A stretch of 64,000 nt of DNA from Rhabditoides inermis (GCA_963966185.1 CAWZYM010000272.1:62001-126000); one strand, 5' to 3'. Counted from the stretch's first letter, positions 15,998 to 26,894 are shown. A program made the numbers and translations. The notes: generated by a model not told the origin, from the letters alone.

Positions 15998-18216
15998 CCG
16001 TGGCCAGCAGTGACCACCTTGAGCCATCTGTTCGGCGGCAACAAGCAGCAGCACCGCGCGAGCCAGCGAGAGCGTCGCTGCCCGCGCGACTGCTGCGGCT
16101 GGGTCCGTGTCGGATTGTGGTTCCAATCCGACGCCGCCGGATAGCGGGTCAGTGGTAGGACAGTGGTCGAGTTAGATGTGGGCACAGTGCACCACACGCA
16201 CGAGCTATCAATGATGGCCGGTGTGAATGACGCCAATGTCGTAGAATGTAGGAAGTGAAGAGTGTGCTTGCTGGCGCTCAGTGATTGAATAACCACAAAC
16301 ACAGACGCAGAGCGAATCGGAATATCAATCACTCGATGGTCTGCTCTGTAGTCGCATCGTTGCGTGCCCGGTTCGTCACTGCGCTCTCGCCGCCTCGCCA
16401 ATCGCCGTGCAAATCGCCTATATACCACCCATCGATCTCTCTTCTCTTCTCTCACTCGACATATTTCCTATTCCATCACAAAACCATCATCAGTGATCAA
16501 AACTACACACGTCGAACGGCAGGCGACGCACGGCGATAGCGCGAACTAGTTCGCCGCGGCGAGCGGGGGAACGGGCGCGCGCGGTTCAAAAACAAAAACA
16601 AGCGCCTTATGAAGTCGTTCTGATAGCAAATCGATGATCACCTTGTTGTTGGGGCGTGACTGTCTCCAGTCGCGCTGCACTGCTTCGAGACGCGAACGCT
16701 CCTCGCCAGACAGCCAGTTCGAGCCCGTGCTGAAACAACACGCCATTATCACCAACCCGTCGCATTCCCTTTATTCCATTAGACTACGTTCAAATTATCA
16801 ATTTGGCGGTAGTCACTAATGCACTTCTATATTTATCGATGTTGTAGATGTTCAATCATATGTTCAGGCGGACGTGGATACCGCATCTGTTCTCGCATTC
16901 CGCAATCCGCATTAGGAGAGGGCGAAAAGGGAGAGGGACATTCGGAGAGGGGAGGTGAAATGGAAGGAAGCCTAATGAAAGCTTAATGAGAATCGGGGCG
17001 CGCGCGCATCGATGAGCTAGTGTTCTGAACGGTGACAATGCTACGGAATAGGACGTTGTGCTCTCGTAAATAGCTCCGAGTACATAGTGTAAAGTAACTA
17101 TAGGATCTCACATCAACACAACAAATACATACTACGCATTTCGCATAAACGCAAGCAGTGCGTCACAGAACAATTCTTGATGGCATCAGACATTACCCTC
17201 GAACAGCGTGTCTGAGAGCGAGAATGCCGCTGCCTTCGAGATCATCCATTGTGCGGAAGCGGACAGCGCCGCGTCGCGAAATACTACCCGCAGATGAGCT
17301 GGTCGTTGGGGCGGTGGCGGCGGAGGAGAATGGGGGTGCGTCGACGTTCATTGTCAGTGAGTATGATACAGTTGCGGGGGGAGAGGAAGAGAGCTGCCGG
17401 ACAGCCGACTACTATTCGATGCGACCGTTGAGGTGGTGCCAGTACGCATGCAAATGTGATCCTGTCAACCCTCCACAATCCGGGACTCCCCCACGCGCCC
17501 GCTCGTCGGTCACATTGCCCACAAAGCACGCTAAGCCGCCGCGCTCGAATCGCCTCCTCACAGAGTGCACATCAACTTTTGCAGTTTTGAAAAGAGAACA
17601 GATCAACTTTTACAAGCGCGACAGCGCAGAGCAGCCGCGTGTGAACTTTGATAGAACTTTACGAGCGAGTGGAATCACCATTGAGTAATCTCGTTGCATT
17701 AATCATCGTAGTCGAGTAATGCGAGACGGTGACATTTAAAAACAATATCTTGATCTTGATTAAAGTCAGAAAGGGTGATATCGCAAGAAAGCGCGGGGAG
17801 AGACACGAGATGTGTTCTGTCATGCAATTGTGAAGCGAACGCAGACGCAGCAGACTAGAACTAGCACGCACGCTATCTTCTCAAAAACAAAACAACACAA
17901 CGCATCAGCAAAAGCCCAGCCATAACGCACACATAATTCGATCGCAAGAAAAAAGCTCTGTTTGAAATTTGACATGACAGCAATACGCGAAACCATTTCG
18001 AAACCGCAATCAACAATCGAATCAATGATGCGCACGCACCAACATTGCAACGAGAAACGTAAAAGTGGGTAAAATGACGTACCTTGGAGGCGGCTCCGGG
18101 AGCTGAGCCGGTCCCTCGACCTTCTTCATGACCCGTCGTCGGAGACCCTGCTCCGAACGACGGGTCGGTGGCGGCGGAGGAGCCGGCGGCGGTTGTTGCG
18201 AGCCCTTCTGATCCAT
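1..18216 (-). CDS. wnk-1: WNK-family Ser/Thr protein kinase, 3' end beyond window
   Basis: WNK kinases sense osmolarity and chloride and activate SPAK/OSR1-type kinases that control cation-chloride cotransporters. Phase-consistent coding exons on the minus strand: 18216-18083, 16729-16642, 15932-15775, 14530-14266, 14199-14127, 13259-13132, 12995-12883, 12749-12668, 12565-12489, 12280-12171, 9059-8902, 6983-6889, 6679-6568, 6254-6144, 6037-5960, 5858-5733, 5495-5298, 5091-4999, 4438-4370, 4231-4124, 3711-3502, 3043-2841, 2592-2442, 2267-2164, 2013-1797, 1657-1418, 1122-997, 750-637 and 533-252 (about 1,340 residues). The kinase domain is about residues 241-505. The WNK-specific lysine is in GRGSFKTVY (K256) and cysteine replaces the usual lysine in VAWCELQ (C273). 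HRDLKCDN, DLG (D393) and the activation-loop serines S403/S407 before GTPEFMAPE are present. Two CCT-like regions follow (about 532-580 and 680-733). The tail is Ala/Pro/Gln/Ser-rich with two RFxV motifs (RFSV about 931, RFNV about 1015). A TTTTCAG acceptor at bases 1-15 shows the gene continues. The most N-terminal exons are less certain than the kinase exons. Confidence 0.93.
4879..4922. repeat. (CT)n microsatellite in a WNK intron
   Basis: About 22 CT units between the exons at 5091-4999 and 4438-4370. Similar tracts lie in WNK introns at 199-240 and 15957-15992. Confidence 0.95.
7004..7920. mobile_element. Non-autonomous Tc1/mariner-like element in a WNK intron
   Basis: The ends are inverted repeats of about 28 bp: TAGTGTGTTCAC then a T-run and GACCGACA at the left, and the reverse complement with three or four mismatches at the right (about 7893-7920). 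A TA dinucleotide flanks both ends (7002-7003 and 7921-7922), the target-site duplication of Tc1/mariner elements. The 0.9 kb interior has no transposase-like ORF and contains diverged direct repeats around CCCAAATTACTC (about 7345 and 7675). The left end lies about 20 bp from the 3' splice site of the WNK exon at 6983-6889. Confidence 0.7.
9060..12170. other. Long WNK intron without other recognised genes
   Basis: This 3.1 kb intron separates the kinase exons at 12280-12171 and 9059-8902. Apart from the LINE fragment near 9.6 kb it holds AT-rich unique sequence, purine/pyrimidine-rich patches (about 11040-11220) and a poly-C run next to the 12171 donor (about 12129-12143). No coding exon, tRNA or TIR element was found on either strand. 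Confidence 0.5.
9530..9716 (+). mobile_element. LINE 3'-end fragment in a WNK intron
   Basis: The stretch from GATTATCGATCAAGTATCG through GGCGTTAGCC to CATATTCAGATATAACGATT matches, in opposite orientation, the non-coding part of the insertion at 20423-20700. Two dispersed copies, one ending in a short tandem tail with a target-site duplication, identify a non-LTR retrotransposon 3' end. This copy has lost its tail and no duplication is visible. A short related stretch (ATAACGGATAAACGATTGAT) occurs near 13443. The LINE clade cannot be named because no reverse transcriptase is present. Confidence 0.6.
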
Positions 18217-18627
18217 CTTGGGGGAATAAACGGGCGGGTACGACTACAGTCGTGTGCTCGCCATATCCGGCGATCCGCCGACGAAAGAAGTCAAGAAACA
18301 CGAAGAAATCACGATGAGGATGGAAGAAAATTGACTCGGCTGGCTAGCGGATCAGTACGCAGCCTGCTGGCATGCACAAGATAAGCTGCCGAGTCCCTCT
18401 CGCTGTCTGCACGCCCTCACTGTCTGCGCGCACGCACTCGCTACACTCTCGCCGCGCGCGCTCTCGCCGCATCGATCGTCATTTTTTAGTGGCCGGGCCG
18501 GCAGCCGGGCGGCCATTTGCTCGGCTCCCACTTCAATTCATTCATCTCGCGCGAAAATCGATGTATGCAAATTACACAGCACCAGAAACACAATACGTTT
18601 ATCTCGGAAATATCGATTTCAGCGGGT

Positions 18628-21600
18628 CTACTGCTGGTCGGCGCCGCTCTCCTCAGCCTCCTCCAATCGGAAACGGTTCTCCACTGAAATAAAGGAATAT
18701 ATGTATACATTGTACGATATTATGCGATACTTTCACTATGAGTTATCGATAAAAAAGTAAATTATTCGACCAGAACATCGGTCACCTTATTCGCACCTTC
18801 GCGTGAAATAGAAATATTTCAATTACCAAATACGTCTATCGATATGTTCGATATGAAATATGTCTATCATTCATATCGCCTACAGTCTCTCGATCTATTT
18901 TTGCTCATTTCCATTTCGAAAATGTGCGTCATACTGCCCCTCTTTAATTTTGGTTTGGATGGCTCGCCTCCATTTCCGCTGTCTGCTTCCGGGCCCATTC
19001 AATTCTCATTAGATGATTCCTCATGCCATCACTCTTCCCGTCTTTCGAAACGCCTATGGTTACACAGACGCACTGTGGATTGCGTGGAGTTTTTCAATTA
19101 CTTGAAAGTGTGAATCGGTCCCACGCCCTCCTGTACTGCTGCAGACAAACAGATCATCTATACGCGTTGCGATATGCAATATCCCACAATACAATAGAGT
19201 GAAACAGGTCGAAAAAAAGCCAATAAACACAATCTTCCACATACATACATAACTTCTACGTGCGAAAATACGTGTATTCTAAAAGCGTGTTGAAATATTC
19301 GTCCACGTGCTTTCTCTTTCCATTTTTCCAATATTTTCTCTTTCTACACTCCGATCAACGAGCAAGGGAGTAGACGCGGGAATACAATCGGATTGACTCA
19401 TGCCGCATAACATAATTATATTTTCTGCATGCATGTGGAAAAGAGTATGCGAAACTGTGTTTTGTCAACAACATCAGTCATACGAATACAGAATGAGGGA
19501 TCAAACTACCCACCGGCGCACTCGTCGGGGCATCCGGGGAACGCAGTGGCCGCATAGACACGGAACGACTCGCAGCCGTAGTACTCGACCTGAAGATGGC
19601 GAGTGAAGAAAAAAAACACTATAAATCAGTCTTTTCGCGACCGATTCCGAACAGTCAATGAGTTTTGGAAAAGTATGCGTAGGAATTTTGTTTTGATTTC
19701 AGAAGTGTTGCAAGAGCGTTTCTGAAGGCAATTGGGGGTATTGTAATGAGACCGACCGGATCACAACCAATTGAACTCTCTACTCTGGATGTGAATGATG
19801 GTAGTGAATAAGAAGATTGTTGATATTTGAAAAAGAGAGAAGGAGGGGGAGGGATAGAGATTGAACTGGCGGCTCTATGTGCACTGAACTTTTGAACACT
19901 CGCGTGGGATTTGTTTTCGCGGCGCGCATTGCAACGATTGTCGCGCGTGCGTTTTCTCGCCCTGAATAATGTCGGTTTTTAACTTTCCACTACGCGTCAT
20001 GTTGATCGAGTGAGTCAATGCGGTAGGCGTTGCGACGAGGCGATTGGCCGTGTGTGTTTGTGTGCAATGGGATTGAGAGGATTAATCTGTGAGTTTATTG
20101 CACGCGTGCGGCGACGCCTCTGACCGCGCTCACCTCCTCCCGGCAGGGACGGAACACCCGCTTGTAGCAGTCGATACCCTTGGTGATGTAGGTGCACGTC
20201 TGAAACGGATAGGCGTGTTTGTTTGTCGTGAGACGCCCCGATATATCGCATGTGAGATATGAGCTCCGCACATTACATCGAAACAACAACGCCCCGAAGC
20301 CGATTAGTCACTCGCCTGCATTTCATCACACTCACAACTCATCAGCAATTACTGCACAACCGCATCGAATCTTCACGAATGATCAAAAAGTTGAATACCG
20401 ATGAAGTACACGAAGATTCATCAAGTCAAGTCAAGTCAAGTGTTTATCCGGAATCGTTATAGCTGAATATGACAATCACAATCACAATGATAGGAAGCAT
20501 ACAGTGGGCCAAGATCTTATGGGCTAACGCCGGGGAAAGACAGTTGGGAAGACGAGGTTAGTGGCGGAAGACGATTCTTGATCGATAATTCTCCGATACT
20601 TGATCGATATTCTTTCCATAGACCATTAGAGTACCATTGTTGATGTGACAGCGCCGGAGACTCCATTGCTCTGCACATAGTATCTCCTCGGGCCTGAACT
20701 GCTTCCACATGAGCTACTTCCCACCGGCTAAATGGATGTCTTGGGAAGGATTCTTGTCGATGCGCCCGATCATCCGGAAGCGGCGGGGCAAAATGAAGAC
20801 CCGACTGCACGCCGCGGGGAAAAGAAGAAGAAGGACCAGTACGACGTCGCGCGTGCGTGGCGTCGTGCCCAGCTGGCGCACCGTCGCGGTGTGGCAGCCG
20901 GTGCCGTCCGCGATGTTACCTCTGCGTTTGGAGCTGCTGGTGTGCCCGCTGCCGTGGGTGCCTCCTTCACGCTCAACGCTGTCGATGACTGGACGGAGTA
21001 CAGTGAGGACTTCTGCCGCTTTCTGCATCTGCTGTTCAACCGTGATGACTGGTCGCCCGTCCCCGCTACAGCCGTCACTGTTGCCAACGCCATGGTTGCT
21101 GCCATTGAGCAGCTCAACCCTCACTACTTTGATGGACTGCCCGCCGCCGCTGCCGGAGGACAGCAAGTCACGTTTGCCGCTGGTGTCCGTGCTGTTGAAG
21201 CGCAGGCCCTGGGCACGTGGCTCGTGTTCTTCGTGCTTAGCGCCTGGCCTTGTGGTGCCTCCGTCGCTTATTTGAGCGATGTCAAGGTGGATGGTGTTGA
21301 CGAGTGGATGCGTGATGTGGTCCGTTGTATGCTCAACGGGACCCGCCCCGGTCTGAACGCCATTCCCGACAGCGGTGCCGATGATGATGGCGATTGCCAT
21401 GGCTACTCCTTTCGCTCCACTGTGATCTCCACCGACACGCCTGCTTCCGTGCCTCGTGCTGCGGACTGGGCGCGCCTTTATGCGCTGTCTTCTGCCAGTG
21501 TCGATGTGATGACTGATCTGGAGCCGAGTCGCCGTGCCTATGCCTCTGCCCGCTCGCTTGTTGCAGCCACTGACTGCAACTGCCTCCTCACCGTGCTCGC

Positions 21601-22466
21601 TGACCACATGGCTGGCGTGGCCCCGTCGGACACTCTGGTGACTGACAGCAACTACGCGCAGCTCATCTGCGAGCCCACCACCCACAAGTGGACGGAGTTG
21701 CGATCCATGGCGAGTGTGCGTTTCTCGATGCCCAAGGAGCTGAATGACGCGCTGCCCTACCTGTCTGCTCTGCGCCCCGGCACGGCGTATGACTGCAGCA
21801 TGGACTTTCTGAAGCTTTTTCTGTGGCTGAACTCTCTGGCGATCCAGGAATGGATGCGTACCCTCGGCATGAACCGGATCGCTAACTTGGGTGCCCTGCC
21901 TGGTCCCGCACCGGTCACCGCCACGGTGATCATGTTCACGGATGACTGGGCGGAGGACCCCGCTGCCCGTGTCGCTATGGCTGAGCTGGTGCGCAATGGC
22001 CTTGATGGACATGGCATCCTGCTCACTGGCCGCACTTCGGAGGCGGACGTGTTCGCCGCTGCCCTCGCCTTGTCCGACTGGCCGATCTCCACCACCTGCT
22101 GGAATGGAACTGCCCGATTGCGCAAGACGCTTACCCCCACCCCCGAGCTCGTGCGTGTGGCTGGTCACCCCAACGGATTTGTGGTGGTGGTGGACTCTAG
22201 CTTCTTCTTCGCCCATGGTGGTGTTGCGCCGCTGCGCACCGCCACTTGGAACGAAGATTCATCCAGAGAGCAAATCAGCAAATGCGATGAACACATCAGC
22301 CGATCAACATTACGTGATGTACGTCATGTCAACATGACGACATTGATTTCGGTTTTATACTGTCAGTTTTTTCACGGTTTCTGAAAACATCTCTTTCTTG
22401 CTGTGCGTACCAATTGCATATTTTACTGTCCATCTGAACCACCCTCGGTGAGTCATCAGACATCCC

Positions 22467-22534
<68 letters not shown>

Positions 22535-22559
22535 AAGAGAGAAAGAGAGAAAGAGAGGA

Positions 22560-22601
<42 letters not shown>

Positions 22602-24122
22602 CCTTCTCCCACCTGCATGGGGTCGTTGTTGATGTCGGTGAACATGGAGTAGACGCAGTTCTGCAGCGTCGCGTTCTGGTTGGTGTAGACGTTCTGGATG
22701 CAGCGCCAGTTGTCCACCGCCGCTGAAACGCGGCATCACCTCGTTTCCCAAATGTCCGGTTCGGGTCTTGCGTTACGCACTTTTTCAAGAAAGTGAGACA
22801 GTCAAGTTGTAGTTGTTATTGGCTACTGATGTCGAGTCGGCAGAGTTTCCGGATAATTAGGAAATGATAACAGACACCTGACTTCACGACACCACGAAAC
22901 ACAACCCACACATTATCGTTAGATCGCAAAATGATGCTTTTTTAGAAGTAAAAGGGTGTCGTGGTGTTGACATCGAAGTGTCGTGGTGTCGCGGTGTCCG
23001 GTGTCTTTTCCTGTTTGCCGATATTCCGAGGCAAACTCACGGTAGAATCCAGCGCCGCACTGGTACTGCACCATGTTCATCAGCATAGCGAAGCCGTACG
23101 CGTCCTGAACCGTCAATTTTTTTTGTTGAAAACACATCAGAAGTGATGCAAAACAATCGCAAATTACTCGTTTTTTGAAGTCTTTTTAAGTAATTTAAAT
23201 GCGACCAATTGTCTACAGTCTACAGCGTGTAAGGCAAGTAGGAAATAAATCATTTTTTTCTTAATTATATCGTAAGGCAAGTAGGAAGGAGTTTGAAGAT
23301 GAACCAAAACGAATTGAGGAGACTGATCGCTACTTAAATTATAACACATAACGTTCTCTTTTTTCACTTCCGCTTCTTTATCGTATTGCTACAGTTACGC
23401 TTGCATTGTTCACAAAAAAGTTTTGCCTCCGTTTCTCTCGCTCAATTCCTCTTTCACAGTCTTTCTATCTACTTATCTCTCTCTCGACCTTATTTTAATT
23501 TTTCACTCGTCTTTATATTTAACTCTCCTTTTCTCTCTCCCTTCTCAGAAATAGAATCAAAAAATCAGGGAGTGCGATTTCCTTTCTAGAAGTCCACACT
23601 GCAGTCTTCCTTGTCTGCCACTCGTACCTGGGGGTTGGTGTCGTGTTCGATGAGGAAGGTGGGGTCGAGGCACTCGAACGCCGTGAACGCCCCATCCTGC
23701 AGACACTGCACCATCGCGTTGTAGCCGCTGCAACGCGACGACAATCATGATAATGGGAATGAAAGAGGGGGTTCGTCCATTCGTCTTTTCTTCTAACGCT
23801 GCGAGCGACCACGTCGATAACATGATAAGGGGGTAAATGTTGCGTGTTTCATTGTGGCCACTGTGATTTTGTGTCGTCTAAGCACTTGATGTAGTGTGAG
23901 ATCTCCGCTTTTCAAAACTACATTACGGACTTTTTCGCAGCGTCAGAGACTCAGAGATCCTTGTTATGTTATGAAAATGAAATTTGTAGTCCAATTATCT
24001 CGAGAATTCATTGTTTTCGAGATAACAAGACAAGTTGTATTGTTTGTTTGTTAGCTACTCTTACCGCATTGTGTGAGAGAAACATATAAAGGAAGTAAGA
24101 ACAAAGAGACTGTGAGAGAGAT

Positions 24123-24216
<94 letters not shown>

Positions 24217-25109
24217 CACGCACTTGCACACTCCGACGAGTCCGTTGTCGGGATGCTTGGCTGTTCCGTGGATGTATGCGTTCATCACAGCCGCCGTCAG
24301 CTCCTTCGGCTTCCGCCAGTCGATGCCGTCTGCCACGCCGATCGCCCGACCGAACTTGGCCTGTAAATGAATCACTCAAGGCACCGCATATTGTCATGTA
24401 AGAACTTCAGAGTGAAGTGAGTGAGCCTATTCTTCTATTCGATACGGAACGCACGACCGAACTTGGCCTGACAATGGGCACTGTATTGCTCAAGGCGCCG
24501 CATATTGTTTTGCAAAGATCTCAGAGTGAGCCTAGTCTTCTATTCAATAACATGCCATTTTCACATGCCCATTGAGTAGCGAAACGGCTGACACCCGCTT
24601 TCGGACATAAGTGGCCTATTACCGAGCATACTGAGAAATCGATAATGTAGTGTAGTTGTAGTTTGTAGTCTCACCTGGCAGACCTGGAACTTGAGCGGAT
24701 CGCAGTTCGAGAACGAGCCAGCGGCCACCGCGCCTGCAAAAAAAGTAGTAGTTGTACAAGGTGAAGGTAAAGGTATCCCGCCGATTCAAGAGGTTCACTC
24801 TGCGAAGTAGGTCGAAGGAGGACTATGGCACTACACCATAGCCAAACGATTTTCCACCGACATCCCTGGCCCCACTACTTGTATAATATAGTATTTTTTC
24901 TCGATTTTTTGTTCCATTAGCGTAGTAAAAGTTTCGAAGAAAACAGCTGAATGTGAGAGATTCTTGAGTTCATTCACGAAGTTTTCCTGTACTACTTTTT
25001 TCAAATGAAGAACGTGTCACCAAATAAAGAATCACTTTTTAAATAAAAAAACCGGTTTTCCAGACTTCAACTTACCGACTAGGGCGACCAGAAGAGCAGC
25101 GCGCAGCAT
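18628..25109 (-). CDS. Secreted cysteine-rich protein, DUF19/T20D4.11-like (array gene 1)
   Basis: Nine coding exons keep phase: 25109-25076, 24733-24675, 24360-24224, 23727-23628, 23104-23041, 22722-22613, 20199-20134, 19589-19514 and 18683-18628 (stop). The product is about 230 residues and starts with a signal peptide (MLRAALLVALVGAVAAG). About 16 cysteines follow, in motifs such as FQVCQ, YNAMVQCLQ, FECLD, WRCIQN, CYKRVFRPC and YYGCESF. The spacing and Cys-x(n)-Cys-Leu pattern resemble nematode DUF19 proteins, whose role is unknown. It is the first of three tandem paralogues with MLR starts; its end is only about 410 bp from the WNK start codon. An acceptor-like ATTTTTCAG lies 5 bases before the ATG, consistent with trans-splicing or a 5' UTR intron. 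The intron between exons 6 and 7 carries the 1.8 kb chimeric insertion. The exons are well supported; the family name is tentative. Confidence 0.8.
20423..20700 (-). mobile_element. LINE 3' end with (CTTGA)n tail
   Basis: Read on the minus strand, the segment runs from a region matching the copy at about 9530-9716 (shared GATCAAGTATCG, GGCGTTAGCC, CATATTCAG, AACGATTCCGGATAAA) into four CTTGA-type units and the 13-bp duplication. Short tandem 3' tails are typical of several non-poly(A) LINE clades. Homology is clear to about 20660; the junction with the ORF lies between there and 20731. Confidence 0.65.
20423..22250. mobile_element. Chimeric retro-insertion: LINE 3' end fused to a foreign-looking ORF
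   Basis: The 1,828-bp block is bounded by a perfect 13-bp direct repeat, ACGAAGATTCATC, at 20410-20422 and 22251-22263, so it is a single insertion event. Its left part, read on the minus strand, ends in a (CTTGA)n tail (20423-20442) behind a LINE 3' region shared with about 9530-9716. Its right part is one long open frame on the plus strand with no similarity to the LINE part. A LINE-made chimera with target-primed reverse transcription is the simplest explanation. It sits in an intron of array gene 1, which would otherwise be about 580 bp. Confidence 0.8.
20732..22384 (+). CDS. Uncharacterised ORF, possibly an endogenous RNA-virus structural protein
   Basis: This intronless frame of 550 codons is by far the longest non-repetitive, non-retroelement ORF in the window. 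About 506 codons (20732-22250) belong to the insertion; the rest reads through the duplication into host intron. A TAA directly precedes the ATG, and the ATG lies at the LINE junction. The composition looks like a real globular protein: a basic N-terminus (GEKKKK), then Ala/Val-rich stretches with regular Trp, Phe and Asp-Trp pairs (DDWTEY, RDDWSP, FTDDWAED). No polymerase, protease, kinase or zinc-finger motif and no signal peptide is visible. The opposite strand is also open for 500 codons, but its Arg/Gly/His-rich translation looks like an artefact of GC-rich third positions. A capsid-like protein of a toti-like or other RNA virus is an inference; a captured cellular mRNA or LINE ORF1 remains possible. 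Confidence 0.55.
   Translation: MDVLGRILVDAPDHPEAAGQNEDPTARRGEKKKKDQYDVARAWRRAQLAHRRGVAAGAVRDVTSAFGAAGVPAAVGASFTLNAVDDWTEYSEDFCRFLHLLFNRDDWSPVPATAVTVANAMVAAIEQLNPHYFDGLPAAAAGGQQVTFAAGVRAVEAQALGTWLVFFVLSAWPCGASVAYLSDVKVDGVDEWMRDVVRCMLNGTRPGLNAIPDSGADDDGDCHGYSFRSTVISTDTPASVPRAADWARLYALSSASVDVMTDLEPSRRAYASARSLVAATDCNCLLTVLADHMAGVAPSDTLVTDSNYAQLICEPTTHKWTELRSMASVRFSMPKELNDALPYLSALRPGTAYDCSMDFLKLFLWLNSLAIQEWMRTLGMNRIANLGALPGPAPVTATVIMFTDDWAEDPAARVAMAELVRNGLDGHGILLTGRTSEADVFAAALALSDWPISTTCWNGTARLRKTLTPTPELVRVAGHPNGFVVVVDSSFFFAHGGVAPLRTATWNEDSSREQISKCDEHISRSTLRDVRHVNMTTLISVLYCQFFHGF
22470..22600. repeat. (GA)n tract beside an exon donor
   Basis: Interrupted GA repeats beginning about 12 bases into the intron after the donor at 22613 (array gene 1, minus strand). 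Confidence 0.95.
24115..24214. repeat. (GA)n tract beside an exon donor
   Basis: About 45 GA units starting about 10 bases into the intron after the donor at 24224 (array gene 1, minus strand). Confidence 0.95.
24347..24545. repeat. Tandem duplication of about 108 bp across an intron-exon boundary
   Basis: Two copies start with CGACCGAACTTGGCCTG (24347 and about 24455) and continue through CTCAAGG, CGCATATTGT, CAGAGTGA and CCTA.TCTTCTATTC with about 15-20 percent difference. The first copy contains the 3' splice site and first codons of exon 3 of array gene 1 (24360). The second copies the exon start and the acceptor dinucleotide into the intron upstream of the real exon. Confidence 0.7.
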
Positions 25110-25593
25110 GACCACTGAAAAATAATTAAATAATGATAATGATGCTAAATAATGATAATGATGATGAACTATCGAGAGAAACAAGATACACAGTGACGCA
25201 ACAGAAATTATACAAATATGCGATTATTGAGATGACCCTAAGCTTTTTGTATCAAACATGTTGCTATGAAAAATGAAGCTAATAAAACTATCACACTGTG
25301 AACGAGCGGCAATAAATTATGGCCGAGTCGCATCGGCGAGTCCCCCGATAAGACGCCGCGGCTTCCTGTATCGTATACCACTCGTACCACCGCTCCCTTA
25401 TCTCCTCACTCGACACATGGACACACTCCCAGCCAGCCGGCAGGCAAGCAGCCACCGCCCCTTGCTACGTGGCGAGCCCTTGTCATCCACGCCTTATCAG
25501 ATCAATCGATTCGCGCGAGAGAGCAACTGGATCGAAACTTTATTGTACACATGCGAACACACACTGAGGCTAGATTCGTCTTGGGTGGTTGAC

Positions 25594-25835
25594 TCAGACG
25601 TTGACCTGGCAGCGTCCGGTGTAGCAGAGCTCGAGGAAGTTGCGACGGAACTGCTCGCAGCCGTACCAGCCGCCCTGAACAATGGGGGAGGATGAGAAAT
25701 CATTGGAACACTTGAATTGTAAGAGTGTGACGACAGACTGTGCCACTCACCGCCGCGCCGTCGCATGTGTTCTTGTAGACGTCGTTGAGGCACGCTCCCG
25801 CCACGTCGACGGCCCTGGAAGAGGGTGAAGTTGGA

Positions 25836-25876
<41 letters not shown>

Positions 25877-26894
25877 CACGAGCAGAGGTTGCCGCCGGTG
25901 ACCGAGTTGCGGAAATTGGTCATGCACTGACCGAAGGTGTTCAGTGTGTGCACTCCAGTGAGGCAGTAGTAGTTGTTGACCACCTCTGAAGCAATTCCTG
26001 TGTCTTTCTCTTTCTTTCTCCCTCCCTCCCTCTCTTTCTCTCTTTTTCTCTCTCTCTCTCTCTTTCTCTCACTCTCTCTCTCTCTGTTTCTCTCTCTGTT
26101 TCTTTCCCGCGCACCCTCGAATCCGGCGTTGCAGAGGAACTCGAATCCGATCCAAAGGGCGGAGTACTCGAATGCGGATGCGAAGTCAGCTCCCGGTCGC
26201 TGCATGATGTTGAACATGTTGAGGCAGGAGTAGTACGAGTCGCCGAGGCACTGATAGAACTTGGTGCGCATGCTGAAAGCGACACCTCAAATCAATCTCC
26301 CTGAAGAAACAGACGCGGCTGCCCCGCATGACCCGGAGTTCCCTCCAGATGGCTCTCACAAGAACTCTTTCTCACTCTCACAGTAGATGATTTCTAGTGT
26401 ACTCACATGTTCCTCCCGGCTCACTCTCACTCTCAAAATGGGCGAGTTCGAGTCTACTACTCTCCCGCTCACTTGCACATGGTGACGAGCTCGGAGATGT
26501 TTGCGGCGAGGGCCTTGTTGAGCGCCTGGCTGAGCACGGTGGCGTTCCTCCAGGTGAGGGTGGGGTCGACGCCGAGCGCAGAGTTCACCTCGTACTGAAA
26601 CACGCACATGATGCTGCTATTGCTACGCGAAAAAGCCGAACGACACATGGGTTGAGTGACCCTGGGGACAACAAATAATGGCCAGAGTTCTCGCGGCCAG
26701 TGTGTGTGCGACTATTCACGCACCTGGCAGTAGTTGAACGCGAGGTCGTTGCAGGTGGCGAACGCGGCCTCTCCGGGCTTGGGCTGGGCCGCCTGCAGCA
26801 GCTCGGACTGGATCGAGTACGGCGTCTCCAGCTTCAGCAGCAGGTTCGCCGACGCCACCGTCGCGAGGCACAGAACGAGAGCGCCGCGCAGCAT
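25594..26894 (-). CDS. Secreted cysteine-rich protein, DUF19/T20D4.11-like (array gene 2)
   Basis: Six coding exons: 26894-26724, 26594-26473, 26272-26115, 25985-25878, 25814-25751 and 25674-25594 (stop). The predicted protein is about 235 residues. It has an N-terminal signal peptide (MLRGALVLCLATVASA) and cysteines in the motifs CNDLAFNYCQ, YQCLGDSYYSC, FLCNAGFE, YYCLTG, ACLNDVYKNTC and WYGCEQF. These parallel the blocks of the neighbouring array genes in order: an N-terminal Cys pair, QCLGDSYxSC and a C-terminal W-Y-GCE block. It lies 485 bp upstream of array gene 1 and 617 bp downstream of array gene 3, all on the same strand. Function is unknown; secretion is inferred from the signal peptide. 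An alternative in-frame ATG seven codons upstream is separated by an acceptor-like TTGCAG, so the later ATG was chosen. Confidence 0.8.
25836..25873. repeat. (GA)n tract beside an exon donor
   Basis: About 18 GA units starting within 6 bases of the donor at 25878 (array gene 2, minus strand). Confidence 0.95.

Noticed and set aside
17158..17688. 176-codon plus-strand frame inside the first WNK intron
   Set aside because: Basic, low-complexity composition, no family resemblance, no promoter or splice support; could be a nested gene but nothing favours it.
20714..22216. 500-codon open frame on the minus strand opposite the foreign-looking ORF
   Set aside because: It is Arg/Gly/His/Ser-rich with no hydrophobic core, and arises because GC-rich third positions on the other strand avoid stop codons.
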